Assembly (NCBI GenBank): GCA_001920415.1
Contig: MNJR01000023.1
Span: 1-64,000, forward strand
Source: Acidobacteria bacterium 13_1_20CM_3_53_8
Lineage (GTDB): Bacteria > Acidobacteriota > Blastocatellia > Pyrinomonadales > Pyrinomonadaceae
Reading direction: 5' to 3'
Length of the DNA stretch: 64,000 bases
In this document: piece after piece, positions 8,334 through 16,837 of the stretch
How the letters are laid out: each line of letters begins with the position of its first letter
How positions within the stretch are numbered: position 1 is the stretch's first letter
The notes under the pieces: model-generated
Database searches by the model: none
Told to the model about the DNA's origin: nothing
The model's input: only the letters and a program-made list of their open reading frames with translations
Made by a program: the position numbers and the translations under genes

Positions 8334-8431
8334 AAGAACAGTTTTCAGTTTTTAGTTTTCAGTTTTCAGTTAAAAGCTTTTCGTTCTTCCTGCTGAAAAC
8401 TGAAAACTAAAAACTGAAAACTGTTTTTATC
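8334..8431. repeat. Heptamer inverted repeat, TTTTCAG family, copy A1
   Basis: Left arm 8341-8370 consists of TTTTCAG/TTTTTAG units, the right arm of the complement (CTGAAAA, CTAAAAA), ending at 8423. Both ends carry ATAAGAACAG-like sequence. The right end runs into the stop codon (TGA read on minus, 8430-8432) of the neighbouring gene. It lies inside the minus-strand cluster. Confidence 0.88.
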
Positions 8432-8645
8432 ACTTTATTAATCGCTTGCCCTTTGTCGTTAGCGCGTAAAAATCGTTCCCGCGCTCCTCCAATAATCCTT
8501 CTTTGACTAACTGCTCCACAGTGTCGAAAACTTCCGTACGCGCGCGAGGGTCGTTGCCGCCAGCCTCGAACAGTTCATGAAGGTCTAGCGCCTCCTTGCC
8601 CCACTCATTGAACATTGCTAGCACGCGCTCCCTCATCTCACTCAT
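8430..8645 (-). CDS. Small winged-helix-like protein
   Basis: 71 residues from the ATG at 8645, chosen because AAAGGTGG lies 8 bases before it; an earlier in-frame GTG is at 8654. The sequence (REVRVLA-type helix, DLHELFEAGG, TVEQLVKEGLLEERGNDFYALTTKGKRLI) looks like one winged helix: two helices, then a beta wing with the Y-x-L-T-x-K-G pattern of DprA/PadR-type winged helices. No sensory domain. Possibly a small regulator or adaptor of the oxidase cluster; unknown function. Its stop codon lies in the end motif of repeat A1. Confidence 0.65.
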   Translation of the reverse strand: MSEMRERVLAMFNEWGKEALDLHELFEAGGNDPRARTEVFDTVEQLVKEGLLEERGNDFYALTTKGKRLIK

Positions 8646-8671
8646 TCTTGCCACCTTTAACCCTTAAGCGG

Positions 8672-9094
8672 TCAGGATTGATTCTCCTCAGAACGTTTCA
8701 GGCGATTCACCATGTTCTCGACATCCGGCGGGACAGTCCGAGCAGTTCTCTTCGTGACTGTGGTCGCAGGCACACTGGCACGAGCAGCGGGAAGCGCTGC
8801 CTGCCCTGTGCTACCAGCGATTGCCGGAGTCGTCGCCGCCAGTTGTTCCGCAGTAACTTCAGCGCCTTTGCGCTTCAAAGGATTTCTTAGAACGCCTGCG
8901 TCCCTCAGAGACATTATAGGGTTTATGAGAAGCACCAAGGCGAGCAGCGTGAACACGACCGTTAGAAAAAGGCTGTCAATGGTTAAGAAATTAGTAACAG
9001 TGCCAAGAGCAATTACGTTCCAGACGACAACGCCCAGAAACGCCAGCGCGAGCAACACGCAGAGGAGGTTCAGGACAAATCCCTCACGCTTCAT
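8672..9094 (-). CDS. Two-helix membrane protein of unknown function
   Basis: 140 residues from the ATG at 9094 (GGGAGGGAAG ribosome site); a frame 11 codons longer exists. Two hydrophobic helices (about residues 6-25 and 40-60) are followed by a charged, alanine/threonine-rich tail ending in VENMVNRLKRSEEN. Not recognised. Spacing (26 bases to the next gene) places it in the oxidase cluster, where lineage-specific membrane proteins are common. Confidence 0.6.
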   Translation of the reverse strand: MKREGFVLNLLCVLLALAFLGVVVWNVIALGTVTNFLTIDSLFLTVVFTLLALVLLINPIMSLRDAGVLRNPLKRKGAEVTAEQLAATTPAIAGSTGQAALPAARASVPATTVTKRTARTVPPDVENMVNRLKRSEENQS

Positions 9095-9275
9095 CTGACT
9101 TCCCTCCCAAGTGACTGTATCCGTCATTCAATCCCTCATTTTTGAATTCGATTGCAACGAATGGTTGACTCATTTTTTCATTTTACATTGATTCATTTTC
9201 TCATCTTCTAATTGTTATCAATGAAAAATAGGTAAATGAATAAATGGATCAATTCCTCATCCCTCATCGTTGTTT

Positions 9276-9488
9276 TCAGTGCCTTGCTTTCGGCGCAGGC
9301 TTGGGTTTTTCGACCACTTCTGTATAACCGCACCTCTCGCATTGCCATGCCGGGAACACCGCGTTCGGGTCGCCAGTGCTCTGATAGATTGCCTGATCAG
9401 ACGGGATTATCTTCCCGCCACAGCGCGGGCACGCGCGTCCGCGTATGGTCTCGCGCTCAACGTCAACGTTGAATTCATTCTCGGACAT
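9276..9488 (-). CDS. Small zinc-ribbon protein
   Basis: 70 residues. Two C-x2-C knuckles (RACPRCGG and WQCERCGYTE) with about 24 residues between them form a zinc ribbon. No hydrophobic helix, so cytoplasmic. An acidic N-terminus and a basic proline-rich tail (KPKPAPKARH) flank it. Function unknown; could be a metal or nucleic-acid binding adaptor. The 181 bases between it and the next gene are A/T-rich with repeated TTCAT words and no gene. Confidence 0.65.
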   Translation of the reverse strand: MSENEFNVDVERETIRGRACPRCGGKIIPSDQAIYQSTGDPNAVFPAWQCERCGYTEVVEKPKPAPKARH

Positions 9489-9567
9489 TCTTTTACCTAT
9501 TCTAACTTTTTAGTTGGATTCGAGGCAACGCGCCAGGCCGGAAGGATGAACGCTCTTTGTATGTGTG

Positions 9568-9933
9568 CTAAGACGACTGTTCTACTTTGCGCTTTATAAC
9601 ACTTCTCTCTTTTCGCAGCGTAAACCACTTGTTCGAGCGCAGCCATCTTTTCAGAGAACTCTTTTTGTCAATACCGTACAACGCAGTCTCCTGCGCGCGT
9701 GCGTAGCGCCAGATCAGAACGAAAAATGCTGTGAAGAGGATTATCGGTGGAAGTAGAAGAACAAGACCACCTATGTTCAGAGCGCGCGAAAGCGTCTCAA
9801 CATTGCTGGAGCCGGCAACGGCAGCCCTGCACATTGCGCACTGGGAAAAAGCTTTCGCGCACGGGGCGAAAGCGGCGAGCGCAAGGATAGCGCCACGCCA
9901 CGCGAGCCTGTTTGCGCCCGAAAATTTCTTCAT
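9568..9933 (-). CDS. Oxidase-cluster membrane protein with signal peptide and CAMC motif
   Basis: 121 residues. A cleavable signal-like N-terminus (AFAPCAKAFS) is followed by QCAMCRAAV, a two-cysteine motif on the outer face, then one long membrane helix (about 54-75) and a basic tail. Small proteins with a CAMC-R motif are often found beside heme-copper oxidase genes in this kind of bacterium; a metal-handling role is conceivable but not shown. Its ATG overlaps the stop of the subunit IV gene (ATGA), which shows coupling. Confidence 0.6.
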   Translation of the reverse strand: MKKFSGANRLAWRGAILALAAFAPCAKAFSQCAMCRAAVAGSSNVETLSRALNIGGLVLLLPPIILFTAFFVLIWRYARAQETALYGIDKKSSLKRWLRSNKWFTLRKERSVIKRKVEQSS

Positions 9934-10283
9934 GGGTTTACACCTGTCGTCTGAGGAGAGTTAGTGTGGGGGTAGCGAAGCGACGAAGAGCGAAAACTAT
10001 CGGGGAAGAATATGAAGAGCAGACATATGCACACGACCATAGCGGGCACGAGCGTGAGAATCAAGCTCAACCGCTCGAACCTCAAGTGCATGAAGTAGGC
10101 CATGATGAGCGCGGCCTTTACGATCGAAAGTCCAAGAAGAATTACCAGCTTCATCTTCAGATCGAAATGGACGTAACCCAGGAAAACCTCCAGACCGGTT
10201 AACGCCAGCAGCCAGACCCAGACAGAAACGAACAATCTGGTCGTTCCTTCATCGTGCGGTTGTTCTTCCATGTGCGCGCTCAT
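9930..10283 (-). CDS. Cytochrome c oxidase subunit IV family protein
   Basis: 117 residues from ATG 10283 (AAGGAG 12 bases upstream; an upstream TTG frame is rejected). Three membrane helices follow a hydrophilic start: VWVWLLALTGLEVFLGY, the VILLGLSIVKAALIMAYFMHLRFE signature and a third ending in FPD. The KAALIMAYFMHL motif is the hallmark of bacterial subunit IV (CtaF/CyoD type), which stabilises the oxidase CuB centre. Directly downstream of the subunit III genes. Confidence 0.85.
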   Translation of the reverse strand: MSAHMEEQPHDEGTTRLFVSVWVWLLALTGLEVFLGYVHFDLKMKLVILLGLSIVKAALIMAYFMHLRFERLSLILTLVPAMVVCICLLFIFFPDSFRSSSLRYPHTNSPQTTGVNP

Positions 10284-10328
10284 TTTTTCAAAAGTCTCCT
10301 TCGATTTAACTCTCAAACCGTGAACCGC

Positions 10329-10985
10329 TCATCCTCTGAAATCAACAGACAGCAGGTAGATCATAGGAAACACGAACATCCAGACCAAATCAACAAAGTG
10401 CCAGTAAAGGCCGCTTATCTCAACATCCTCGTGCTTCAACCGCTTGACCATAGCAGCTACAGATGCCAGATAAATTAGTCCAGTGAAGACGTGGAACATG
10501 TGCAGCCCTGTGATTGCGAAGAACGTTGCGCCAAAGAGCGGAGAAGCGCCGGGCCAGCGTTGCGCCCACTCGCTGGGAAGCGCGAACGGGCGAAGCCCTT
10601 CGTCTATCAAGTGATTCCATTCTATTAAGTGCAGCACGATGAACGATGCGCCGCCTAAGATAGTCCCCAGAATCCAACGCCTTACGCCCGCTTTATCGCC
10701 GCGCGCAGATGCTTTAACGGCCATCACCATAGTCAAGCTGGACGATAGCAGGCAGAGCGTCATTATGCTGGAAAAGATTATGCTAGGCCAGAACGGGAAT
10801 GGCGTGGGCCAATTGTCGCTCGACGCGCGCACGTAGCTATAGCCTATCAATAGCGCAGAGAACGTAAGCGAGTCGGAGACTATGAATAGCCACATCCCCA
10901 GTTTTCTATGCCCGACCCTGTAGGGAAACGCGCCGCCGCCCCAATCAGCCGCTATCAACTGCTCGGCTTGAACCTCAGATGCCAC
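10329..10985 (-). CDS. Heme-copper oxidase subunit III, second copy
   Basis: 218 residues from a GTG at 10985, preceded by GGAGGTGAAGAG and 4 bases after the stop of the other subunit III gene; the longer ATG frame overlaps that gene and is rejected. It has five to six membrane helices with subunit III motifs: RKLGMWLFIVSDSLTFSAL, HLIEWNHLI, GLHMFHVFTGLIYL and SGLYWHFVDLVWMFVFPMIY. Subunit III stabilises the proton-pumping core. Together with the upstream paralogue it gives the two-gene subunit III arrangement common in this kind of oxidase cluster. Confidence 0.9.
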   Translation of the reverse strand: MASEVQAEQLIAADWGGGAFPYRVGHRKLGMWLFIVSDSLTFSALLIGYSYVRASSDNWPTPFPFWPSIIFSSIMTLCLLSSSLTMVMAVKASARGDKAGVRRWILGTILGGASFIVLHLIEWNHLIDEGLRPFALPSEWAQRWPGASPLFGATFFAITGLHMFHVFTGLIYLASVAAMVKRLKHEDVEISGLYWHFVDLVWMFVFPMIYLLSVDFRG

Positions 10986-10989
10986 CTCT

Positions 10990-11700
10990 TCACCTCCAGA
11001 AGAATAGGAGTAGGAATAAGTAAACCCAGAGTCCGTCCATGAAATGCCAGTAGAGCGAAACCGAATCGGCCAGAGCCTGCCGCTTCTTCTCTTCAAACTC
11101 GCCCTGCCGTTTTCGCCACGTGCGAAGCAGCAGATAATCCAGACCGAAAATTCCGCCTAGAAGATGAACGCCGTGCGCAGCCGTCAGCACGTAGAAGAAA
11201 GAGACGTGCGGATTTGAAGACATGTAGACGCCCTGATGTACGAGTTGCCGCCACACAACAAACTGCGATGTCAAAAATCCCAGACCCAGAAAAACAGTTA
11301 CCAGCAACCAGCGACTGTAAACGCTCTCCGCGCCCCGCTTCAAACCCTTTCGAGCAATTTCGAACGTAACGCTGCTCACCACTATCAGCGCAGTGCTCAG
11401 CCACAGCAGGTTCGGTATAACGAGCGGCCTCCAGTCGCGTGGTAGCCGGTCATTGGCCCAACCCGCGCGAACAATGTAGGCGCTCGTCAACGCAGTGAAG
11501 AGCATAGTGATGCCCGCGAGCGCGACCCACATTCCAATACGGTAGCGATCAGGCTCGAACCTTCTGGCAAGGTCATCGCCGCCCGGCCCGCCGCCGTTGC
11601 CGCGAGACCCGTGACCGTTCGGCGCAGGCTTTTTAGGCCCGCCCGCGATCCTCTTCCCTTTTTTCGTTATGTCTTTAGTGCCCGTGACCATCGCTGCCAT
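10990..11700 (-). CDS. Heme-copper oxidase subunit III, first copy
   Basis: About 236 residues if it starts at ATG 11700 (GGAGGAACAAGCGG upstream); the much longer frame merely shadows subunit I. A glycine-rich hydrophilic leader (NGHGSRGNGGGPGG) precedes helices with subunit III motifs: RIGMWVALAGITMLF, QFVVWRQLVHQG, FFYVLTAAHGVHLLGG and SVSLYWHFMDGLWVYLFLLLFFW. It overlaps the end of ctaD by 26 bases, a sign of translational coupling. Confidence 0.88.
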   Translation of the reverse strand: MAAMVTGTKDITKKGKRIAGGPKKPAPNGHGSRGNGGGPGGDDLARRFEPDRYRIGMWVALAGITMLFTALTSAYIVRAGWANDRLPRDWRPLVIPNLLWLSTALIVVSSVTFEIARKGLKRGAESVYSRWLLVTVFLGLGFLTSQFVVWRQLVHQGVYMSSNPHVSFFYVLTAAHGVHLLGGIFGLDYLLLRTWRKRQGEFEEKKRQALADSVSLYWHFMDGLWVYLFLLLFFWR

Positions 11701-13579
11701 TACCGCTTGTTCCTCCATCAACCTCAGCCACCTCTGCGTCCCGTTCTGTCTGCAAAATAAAATCGTTCGGAGCGCCTGGCACTGCGAACTCATACGGCCC
11801 TCTGTAGACGGTCGGCACAACGCCAGCGAAATTGTCGTGCGGCGGTGGCGTCGCCGTAGTCCATTCAAGCGTCGTAGCCTCCCAAGGGTTATCGCCAGCC
11901 TTCTTGCCTTTGAAGAGGCTCCAGAAGAAATTGAAGTAGAAGAGCACCTGCGCAAGGGCTGTGACGATTGCTGCGGCTGTCACAAATTTTACCAGAGGGT
12001 CTGCCGGGTCAATGAAATGATAGATTGACTGTCCGTTTTCTGCGAACTGAGCGTAGCGGCGCGGCATCCCAATGATGCCCATGATGTGCATAGGCATGAA
12101 GATGGAATAGACGCCTATGAACGTTATCCAGAAATGAATTTTTCCGATTGTCTCGTTCATCATGCGCCCGAACATCTTCGGATACCAGAAGGACATCGCC
12201 GCGAACATTCCAAAAATTGCCGCCACACCCATCACCAGATGAAAGTGCGCCAGCACGAAATAGGTATCGTGCATGGGAAGATCAAGCGAAGTCTGCCCAA
12301 GCACAAGACCTGTGATGCCGCCTGAGACGAAGAGCGATACGAATCCAAGGGCGAAGAGCATAGGAACAGTGAAACGAATCTTCGCGCCCCAGAGCGTGCC
12401 TATCCAGTTGAACGTCTTGATCGCAGAAGGAACTCCTATGGAAAGCGTCAGTATAGAGAAGGCCATAGCCGAATAGGGACTCATGCCGCTTATGAACATG
12501 TGATGTCCCCAGACGAAGAAGCCCAAGAGGCCAATGCCGAACATGGCGAAGACCATAGCGCGATAGCCGAATATTGGTTTACGGGCGAACGTAGAAAGTA
12601 TGTGCGAGGTAGCGCCCATGCCCGGCAAGATAGCTATGTAAACTTCCGGGTGACCGAAGAACCAGAACAGATGCTGCCACAGTATTGGCGAGCCGCCCTG
12701 ATGACTTGTAATCAGTGTATCGGTCACAACCTCGCCGCCCGGAATGAAGAAGCTAGTACCAGCAGTTCTGTCAAGAAATAGCAGAATGCCGCCAGCCAGA
12801 AGCACCGGAAACGCCAGAAGCGCAAGCACTGCTGTCGTAAACCATGCCCAGCATGTGAGCGGCATTCTCATCAAGCTCATCCCGCGCGTGCGCATATTGA
12901 GCAAGGTCGTTATGAAATTCAGAGCGCCTAGAAGAGAGCCAACGCAGAAAATAGCAATGCTGATAATCCAAAGCGACATTCCTGCGCCCTGACCAGGCCC
13001 TGCGATTTTCCCCAGCGCGCTTAGAGGCGGATAAGCAGTCCACCCGCCGATTGGCCCAACCGTGCCGCTGCCTCCCTGCATCCAGTCTCCCAGACCTGAG
13101 AACCACGCGCCGATTGTTTGATTGCCTTCGACGAATATGGCAAGCACCAGCACAAGGAAGCCCACGAACGTCACCCAGAAGGACATCATGTTGAGGAAGG
13201 GGAAGGCCATGTCGTCCGCGCCAATCTGAATCGGCAGAAAATAGTTTCCAAATCCTCCCTGCGGTGCAGTAGTCAGCACGAAGAAGACCATCATCGTCCC
13301 GTGCATCGTGACGAGCGATAGATAAAACTCTGGACTCATCACCCCTTCGGGCGCGCCCGTAGGGAAAAGCGTGCCTAGGATAGGCCACTTCGTTCCGGGC
13401 CAACTCAGGTTCATGCGCATCAGCACGGACATCACCACGCCGAATAGCACAGAAGTCATAGCCAGCAGCATGTACTGAATGCCTATGACTTTGTGATCAA
13501 GGCTGAAGATATACTTTCGTATAAAACTCTTCGGCGGTTCGTGCCTGTGCGCTTCCCCGGAAATTTCGTGAGCTGACAT
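11675..13579 (-). CDS. ctaD: Cytochrome c oxidase subunit I
   Basis: 634 residues, 12 to 14 membrane helices. It is the catalytic subunit holding low-spin heme, high-spin heme and CuB. Recognisable motifs: MHGTMMVFFVLT (heme ligand His), WQHLFWFFGHPEVYIAILP (CuB His-Glu-Tyr region), GHHMFISGMSP (two CuB histidines) and DTYFVLAHFHLVMG (heme ligands). The HPEVYI cross-linked Tyr and the full K-channel region indicate an A-type, proton-pumping oxidase. Ribosome site AAGGAG lies just before the ATG. Part of the minus-strand operon ctaC-ctaD-subunit III-III-IV. Confidence 0.97.
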   Translation of the reverse strand: MSAHEISGEAHRHEPPKSFIRKYIFSLDHKVIGIQYMLLAMTSVLFGVVMSVLMRMNLSWPGTKWPILGTLFPTGAPEGVMSPEFYLSLVTMHGTMMVFFVLTTAPQGGFGNYFLPIQIGADDMAFPFLNMMSFWVTFVGFLVLVLAIFVEGNQTIGAWFSGLGDWMQGGSGTVGPIGGWTAYPPLSALGKIAGPGQGAGMSLWIISIAIFCVGSLLGALNFITTLLNMRTRGMSLMRMPLTCWAWFTTAVLALLAFPVLLAGGILLFLDRTAGTSFFIPGGEVVTDTLITSHQGGSPILWQHLFWFFGHPEVYIAILPGMGATSHILSTFARKPIFGYRAMVFAMFGIGLLGFFVWGHHMFISGMSPYSAMAFSILTLSIGVPSAIKTFNWIGTLWGAKIRFTVPMLFALGFVSLFVSGGITGLVLGQTSLDLPMHDTYFVLAHFHLVMGVAAIFGMFAAMSFWYPKMFGRMMNETIGKIHFWITFIGVYSIFMPMHIMGIIGMPRRYAQFAENGQSIYHFIDPADPLVKFVTAAAIVTALAQVLFYFNFFWSLFKGKKAGDNPWEATTLEWTTATPPPHDNFAGVVPTVYRGPYEFAVPGAPNDFILQTERDAEVAEVDGGTSGNGSDGHGH

Positions 13580-13625
13580 AGCTCCTTTTCTCCTCTCCCT
13601 TTTTTTGGGCGAAAAGTTTTTATCG

Positions 13626-14465
13626 TTAATAGACTATAGGATACTGCTGACGTAGTTGGCCTACGCGCGTCTGAAATTGGTCGGGCGGCAGCGCCATCAA
13701 AGCATTATGCTCGTCTTGCGGCAGAATGATGACGTAGCCGCGCATCCTGTAATGAAACTGCCCGCACAATTCCGCGCAAGCCAATTCGTACTGCCCCGTT
13801 TTCGTCGGCGTGAAATGAACGTGAATCGCCATGCCCGGCACAAGGTCTTGCTTGAATCTTAAGGGCGGAACCCAGAAGCTGTGCGTCACGTCAATCGAGC
13901 GCAGTGTTAATTCGACGGGACGATTAACTGGAAGCACCAGCGTTGCCAAAACAGCATCGTCTCTGGATTTAGGGTCTGCCGGATCAAGACCTATGAGGTT
14001 CGACGAGCCTATGAGCGAAGGGTCTGTGCGACCGAATTGGCCGTCAACGCCCGCGTAATGAAAATTCCACTGGAATTGCTGAGCAACGACTTCGACTTGG
14101 TACGATCCCGCAGGCGCGCCCACAAAATGAAGCTGCGCCCAGACGCGCTGGCCTATGACGGCCAATGAGATGAAGACCACAGCCGTAACGACAGTCCAGA
14201 TAATCTCAAGACGATTATTGCCGTGCGAATAGACCGCTCGCGTAGTGTCGCCCGGCGTCGCTCTATATTTCCAGACAGCCCACCCGAGCGCGACTTGCGC
14301 CGCCACGAAGCTTATGCCAACCACTATGATCGTACGCATAAACTGGCGGTCAATCTCAGGCCCATGCTCCGATATGGTAGCCGGAAACCACCACTTGCCG
14401 CTCGCAAACAGCAGCACAGAGCCGAGCGTAATCAGCCAGATGAGAACACCCAAAGCGCGACCCAT
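13626..14465 (-). CDS. ctaC: Cytochrome c oxidase subunit II (CuA subunit)
   Basis: 279 residues with two N-terminal membrane helices and a cupredoxin domain. The binuclear CuA ligands are visible: H195 in IDVTHSFWVP and C230, C234, H238, M241 in CAELCGQFHYRM. Q-W-N-F at about 132-135 is the aromatic electron-entry patch. Unlike many caa3 enzymes there is no fused C-terminal heme c domain, so a separate cytochrome c must deliver electrons. The strong AGGAGG ribosome site begins right where repeat A2 ends. Confidence 0.96.
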   Translation of the reverse strand: MGRALGVLIWLITLGSVLLFASGKWWFPATISEHGPEIDRQFMRTIIVVGISFVAAQVALGWAVWKYRATPGDTTRAVYSHGNNRLEIIWTVVTAVVFISLAVIGQRVWAQLHFVGAPAGSYQVEVVAQQFQWNFHYAGVDGQFGRTDPSLIGSSNLIGLDPADPKSRDDAVLATLVLPVNRPVELTLRSIDVTHSFWVPPLRFKQDLVPGMAIHVHFTPTKTGQYELACAELCGQFHYRMRGYVIILPQDEHNALMALPPDQFQTRVGQLRQQYPIVY

Positions 14466-14479
14466 CAGCGAACCTCCTA

Positions 14480-14575
14480 AGAGCAGTTTTCAGTTTTTAG
14501 TTTTCAGTTTTCAGTAAAAGCATTTCGCTCTTCTTTCTGAAAACTGAAAACTAAAAACTGAAAACTGTTTTTATC
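14480..14575. repeat. Heptamer inverted repeat, TTTTCAG family, copy A2
   Basis: Arms of TTTTCAG/TTTTTAG units and their complement, ends TAAGAGCAG and CTGTTTTTATCAC. On the minus strand the right end reads GTGATAAAAACAG, and its TGA is the stop codon of ctaB. The left end touches the ribosome site of ctaC. Lies between two co-directional operon genes. Confidence 0.88.
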
Positions 14576-15494
14576 ACCTATTCAAGACCATTAATCCAAA
14601 GAGCAGTGGTAGATAGAGAACCGATGCAAGCAGGAGCCGTCGTGCGTGCTGTTTTGATTTGGAAACGGCTGCGCGGACGCTGCTGTAGAGAAAGAGAGCG
14701 CCGAGCACGATGGCACCGCAGAAATAAATTTTACCGGAAATACCTAGAACTGTTGGCAGAAGGCTCACGGGAATAAGCATGAGCGTGTACGCAACAATCT
14801 GCCGAGCAGTGACGCGGCCTTCGGGTTCGATTACGGGCAGCATCACGATGCCTGCGCGCCTGTAATCCTCTTTATACATCCATGCGATTGCAAGAAAATG
14901 CGGGAACTGCCAGAGAAAGAGTATTGCGAATAGAACCCACGCTTCCACCCCCACTTCGCCACGCGCCGCAGTCCATCCCATCAGCGGCGGCATAGCGCCC
15001 GGAAACGCGCCAATCGCAGTTGAAAGGCTCGTGCGCGTCTTCAAAGGCGTGTAGAGAAAAAGGTAGCCTACGATAACGGAGAGGCCGAAGGCCGCAGTTA
15101 TAGGGTTGACCAGAAAAGCCAGATAAGCTTCTGCAATGGTCGTGAGCCAGATGCCCAGAAAAAGAGCTTCAAACGGCTGAAGTCTTCCCGAAGGGAGCGG
15201 GCGCAAGCTGGTTCTACGCATAAGCCCGTCAAGGTCTCGCTCCATGAATTGATTTAGCGTAGCTATGCCGGAAGAGAGCAGTGTGATTCCGGCGAGCGCG
15301 TGAAGAAGATTCAGGTAATCAATAGGCCCGCGCGCGCCTAGGAAATAGCCTGCGGCTGAAGTCAGTACGATAAGAAAAGTTATACGGGGTTTTGTAAGTT
15401 CAATGTATGCAGAGACGCGCTCGCGCGCCGTAAGACGCACAGCTTCATCTCCGGCGACAATGCCGCGATCAATCTCGACTGCAACTGCTTTCAT
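14574..15494 (-). CDS. ctaB: Protoheme IX farnesyltransferase (heme O synthase)
   Basis: 306 residues with about nine membrane helices. It belongs to the UbiA prenyltransferase family: the first Asp-rich motif is NQFMERDLDGLMRRT and the second YKEDYRRAGIVMLPV. It attaches a farnesyl chain to heme b to make heme O, the precursor of the heme A needed by the adjacent ctaD oxidase. TKPRITFLIVLTSAAGY near the start is typical. The stop codon is furnished by the end motif of repeat A2. No ctaA heme A synthase is seen in the window. Confidence 0.95.
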   Translation of the reverse strand: MKAVAVEIDRGIVAGDEAVRLTARERVSAYIELTKPRITFLIVLTSAAGYFLGARGPIDYLNLLHALAGITLLSSGIATLNQFMERDLDGLMRRTSLRPLPSGRLQPFEALFLGIWLTTIAEAYLAFLVNPITAAFGLSVIVGYLFLYTPLKTRTSLSTAIGAFPGAMPPLMGWTAARGEVGVEAWVLFAILFLWQFPHFLAIAWMYKEDYRRAGIVMLPVIEPEGRVTARQIVAYTLMLIPVSLLPTVLGISGKIYFCGAIVLGALFLYSSVRAAVSKSKQHARRLLLASVLYLPLLFGLMVLNR

Positions 15495-15563
15495 ACATTA
15501 ACAGGATTACAAAAATAGGTTTCTAATCAGTATTTAACTTACCCTATGCAACCGAATATTTTC

Positions 15564-15772
15564 AGCCATCGAAGATGGCGACAGCATAAAGCCCAGTGCG
15601 TTAGCGCTGGGGTAAAGATGAAAAAATATCAATCGAGCTATCGAAGATAGCGACAGCCCTAGAATTGCTCATGCTCTGTCGCCCACTCTCGCGGGCTTGA
15701 ATACTTTGTTGCTATCATTTCCCAGCGCTAACGCGCTCTCGCTTTAGACGGTCGCCCGCTCGCGCGGGCTGG
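15564..15772. repeat. Modular hairpin element, copy E1
   Basis: A 200-base palindrome of mini-hairpins: GCCATCGAAGATGGCGACAG, then AGCCCAGTGCGTTAGCGCTGGG, then GAGCTATCGAAGATAGCGACAG, followed by the mirrored set (GTCGCCCACTCTCGCGGGC, CCCAGCGCTAACGCGCT, GTCGCCCGCTCGCGCGGGC). Each module can fold alone, and the halves can pair with each other. It occupies most of the 389-base gap between the lipoprotein and ctaB genes; nothing else is seen there. Confidence 0.85.
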
Positions 15773-15883
15773 AATCCGAACTTCGCGTATGATGAGTTGG
15801 TTAAATCAAAATGCGATAACAGTGTTCTTGTGAAAGGCGGCGGAACTGTTAATGTGCCCGCCGCCTTTCACATCTAACTTCTC

Positions 15884-16768
15884 TCAATGCTGTTCCATCA
15901 GCATTGGAACGTCGAGCGCGGGCATAACTTCAAGAGAGCGTTGGCCGCTCGCCGTAGCGCCACCAGTCGGGCTGAAGCTGAAATCTGCTGTGGCCGTGCC
16001 GTTGGCATCAACCTTCACAGTTCCCAAGGTCTGCTCGCCCAATTTCTCGTGCCATGCAACGACCGTGTACGTTCCGGGCGGCACGCCTTTGATTGTGTAT
16101 GTGCCGTCGTCGCCGCTCACTGCGAAGAACGGGTGCTTCATCACGGCTATGTGCGCCTTCATCCAGGGATGCTGGTTGCATTTGACTGGAATGACTATTT
16201 CGGGGCGCGGGAAGCTCTTGACTATATCGGGTGCGCCCGCAGGCTGCGACTGATTCCACTCTTGGTTCGTATGCGGCGTTGGGTGAATGTTGTGAGTGGT
16301 CTGGTCGCTGTTCTTGATGTCTATCTTCTGGTTGACCATCACGCCCAGAACGTGCGGCCTGTAATGGCAACCGTTCTGATCCAATGTCACTGCGTCCGAA
16401 GGCGTGTCAAAGCCTAGGCTATCTATGTTCTGTCCGTCTGCGGTCGTTCCAGACTTGACGTAGACCAAAACGTTCGCAAGGTGGCCGTTGCTGGCTACTA
16501 CATCTTCGGTCGTCAGATTAGGATTATGAGAAGCGCAGAAAGGGTCTGCGGAAAGGTCTGGCTTTGAGTTGGCGGGAGCCTGACCGTTCAGGGCAACTGT
16601 GCCCTTGATGGTTCCCTCGTTGCCTTTCGGCTTCCACTTATTTGCCGTTGGGCCTCCGGTATTGCCAGTTTCGCCTGTGTCCTCGCTCTTCTTGCAAGCA
16701 ATACCGAGCGCTAGAAGCGAAAGGATTATAGAGATGGCAAGCCAGAAGCGTGCGCGTCTGATGAGCAT
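15884..16768 (-). CDS. Lipoprotein with cupredoxin-like and carboxypeptidase-regulatory domains
   Basis: 294 residues from ATG 16768 (GGAGG 8-12 bases upstream). Lipobox LALGIAC puts the acyl cysteine at about residue 26 of this start. Residues about 60-215 resemble a cupredoxin-like fold found near respiratory complexes, with HNIHPTPH and VIPVKCNQHPWMKA supplying His/Cys/Met metal-ligand candidates. Residues about 220-265 (GTYTIKGVPPGTYTVVAWHE) are a carboxypeptidase regulatory-like beta domain. Placed 70 bases after the multiheme cytochrome, it may pass electrons between that complex and the CuA subunit; this is inference. Confidence 0.75.
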   Translation of the reverse strand: MLIRRARFWLAISIILSLLALGIACKKSEDTGETGNTGGPTANKWKPKGNEGTIKGTVALNGQAPANSKPDLSADPFCASHNPNLTTEDVVASNGHLANVLVYVKSGTTADGQNIDSLGFDTPSDAVTLDQNGCHYRPHVLGVMVNQKIDIKNSDQTTHNIHPTPHTNQEWNQSQPAGAPDIVKSFPRPEIVIPVKCNQHPWMKAHIAVMKHPFFAVSGDDGTYTIKGVPPGTYTVVAWHEKLGEQTLGTVKVDANGTATADFSFSPTGGATASGQRSLEVMPALDVPMLMEQH

Positions 16769-16837
16769 GTGTGATTCCTCCAAATCAGTATGATTTCTTT
16801 TGTGCCATTAAAACACAACTATTGCGTTATGAAAACT

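Noticed and set aside
8334-8431. Possible CRISPR-like repeats in the TTTTCAG elements
   Set aside because: Units are 7 bases, degenerate and without unique spacers; arms are inverted, and there are no cas genes.
10986-11096. Longer ATG start for the second subunit III gene
   Set aside because: The extension is encoded inside the first subunit III gene in another frame; the GTG at 10985 has a strong ribosome site.
11701-11955. Longer start for the first subunit III gene
   Set aside because: The extra 85 residues are a shadow of ctaD with arginine-rich composition.
15564-15772. Riboswitch or tRNA-like RNA in element E1
   Set aside because: Copies occur in gaps of every orientation, including convergent 3' ends, which does not fit a leader riboswitch; no cloverleaf.
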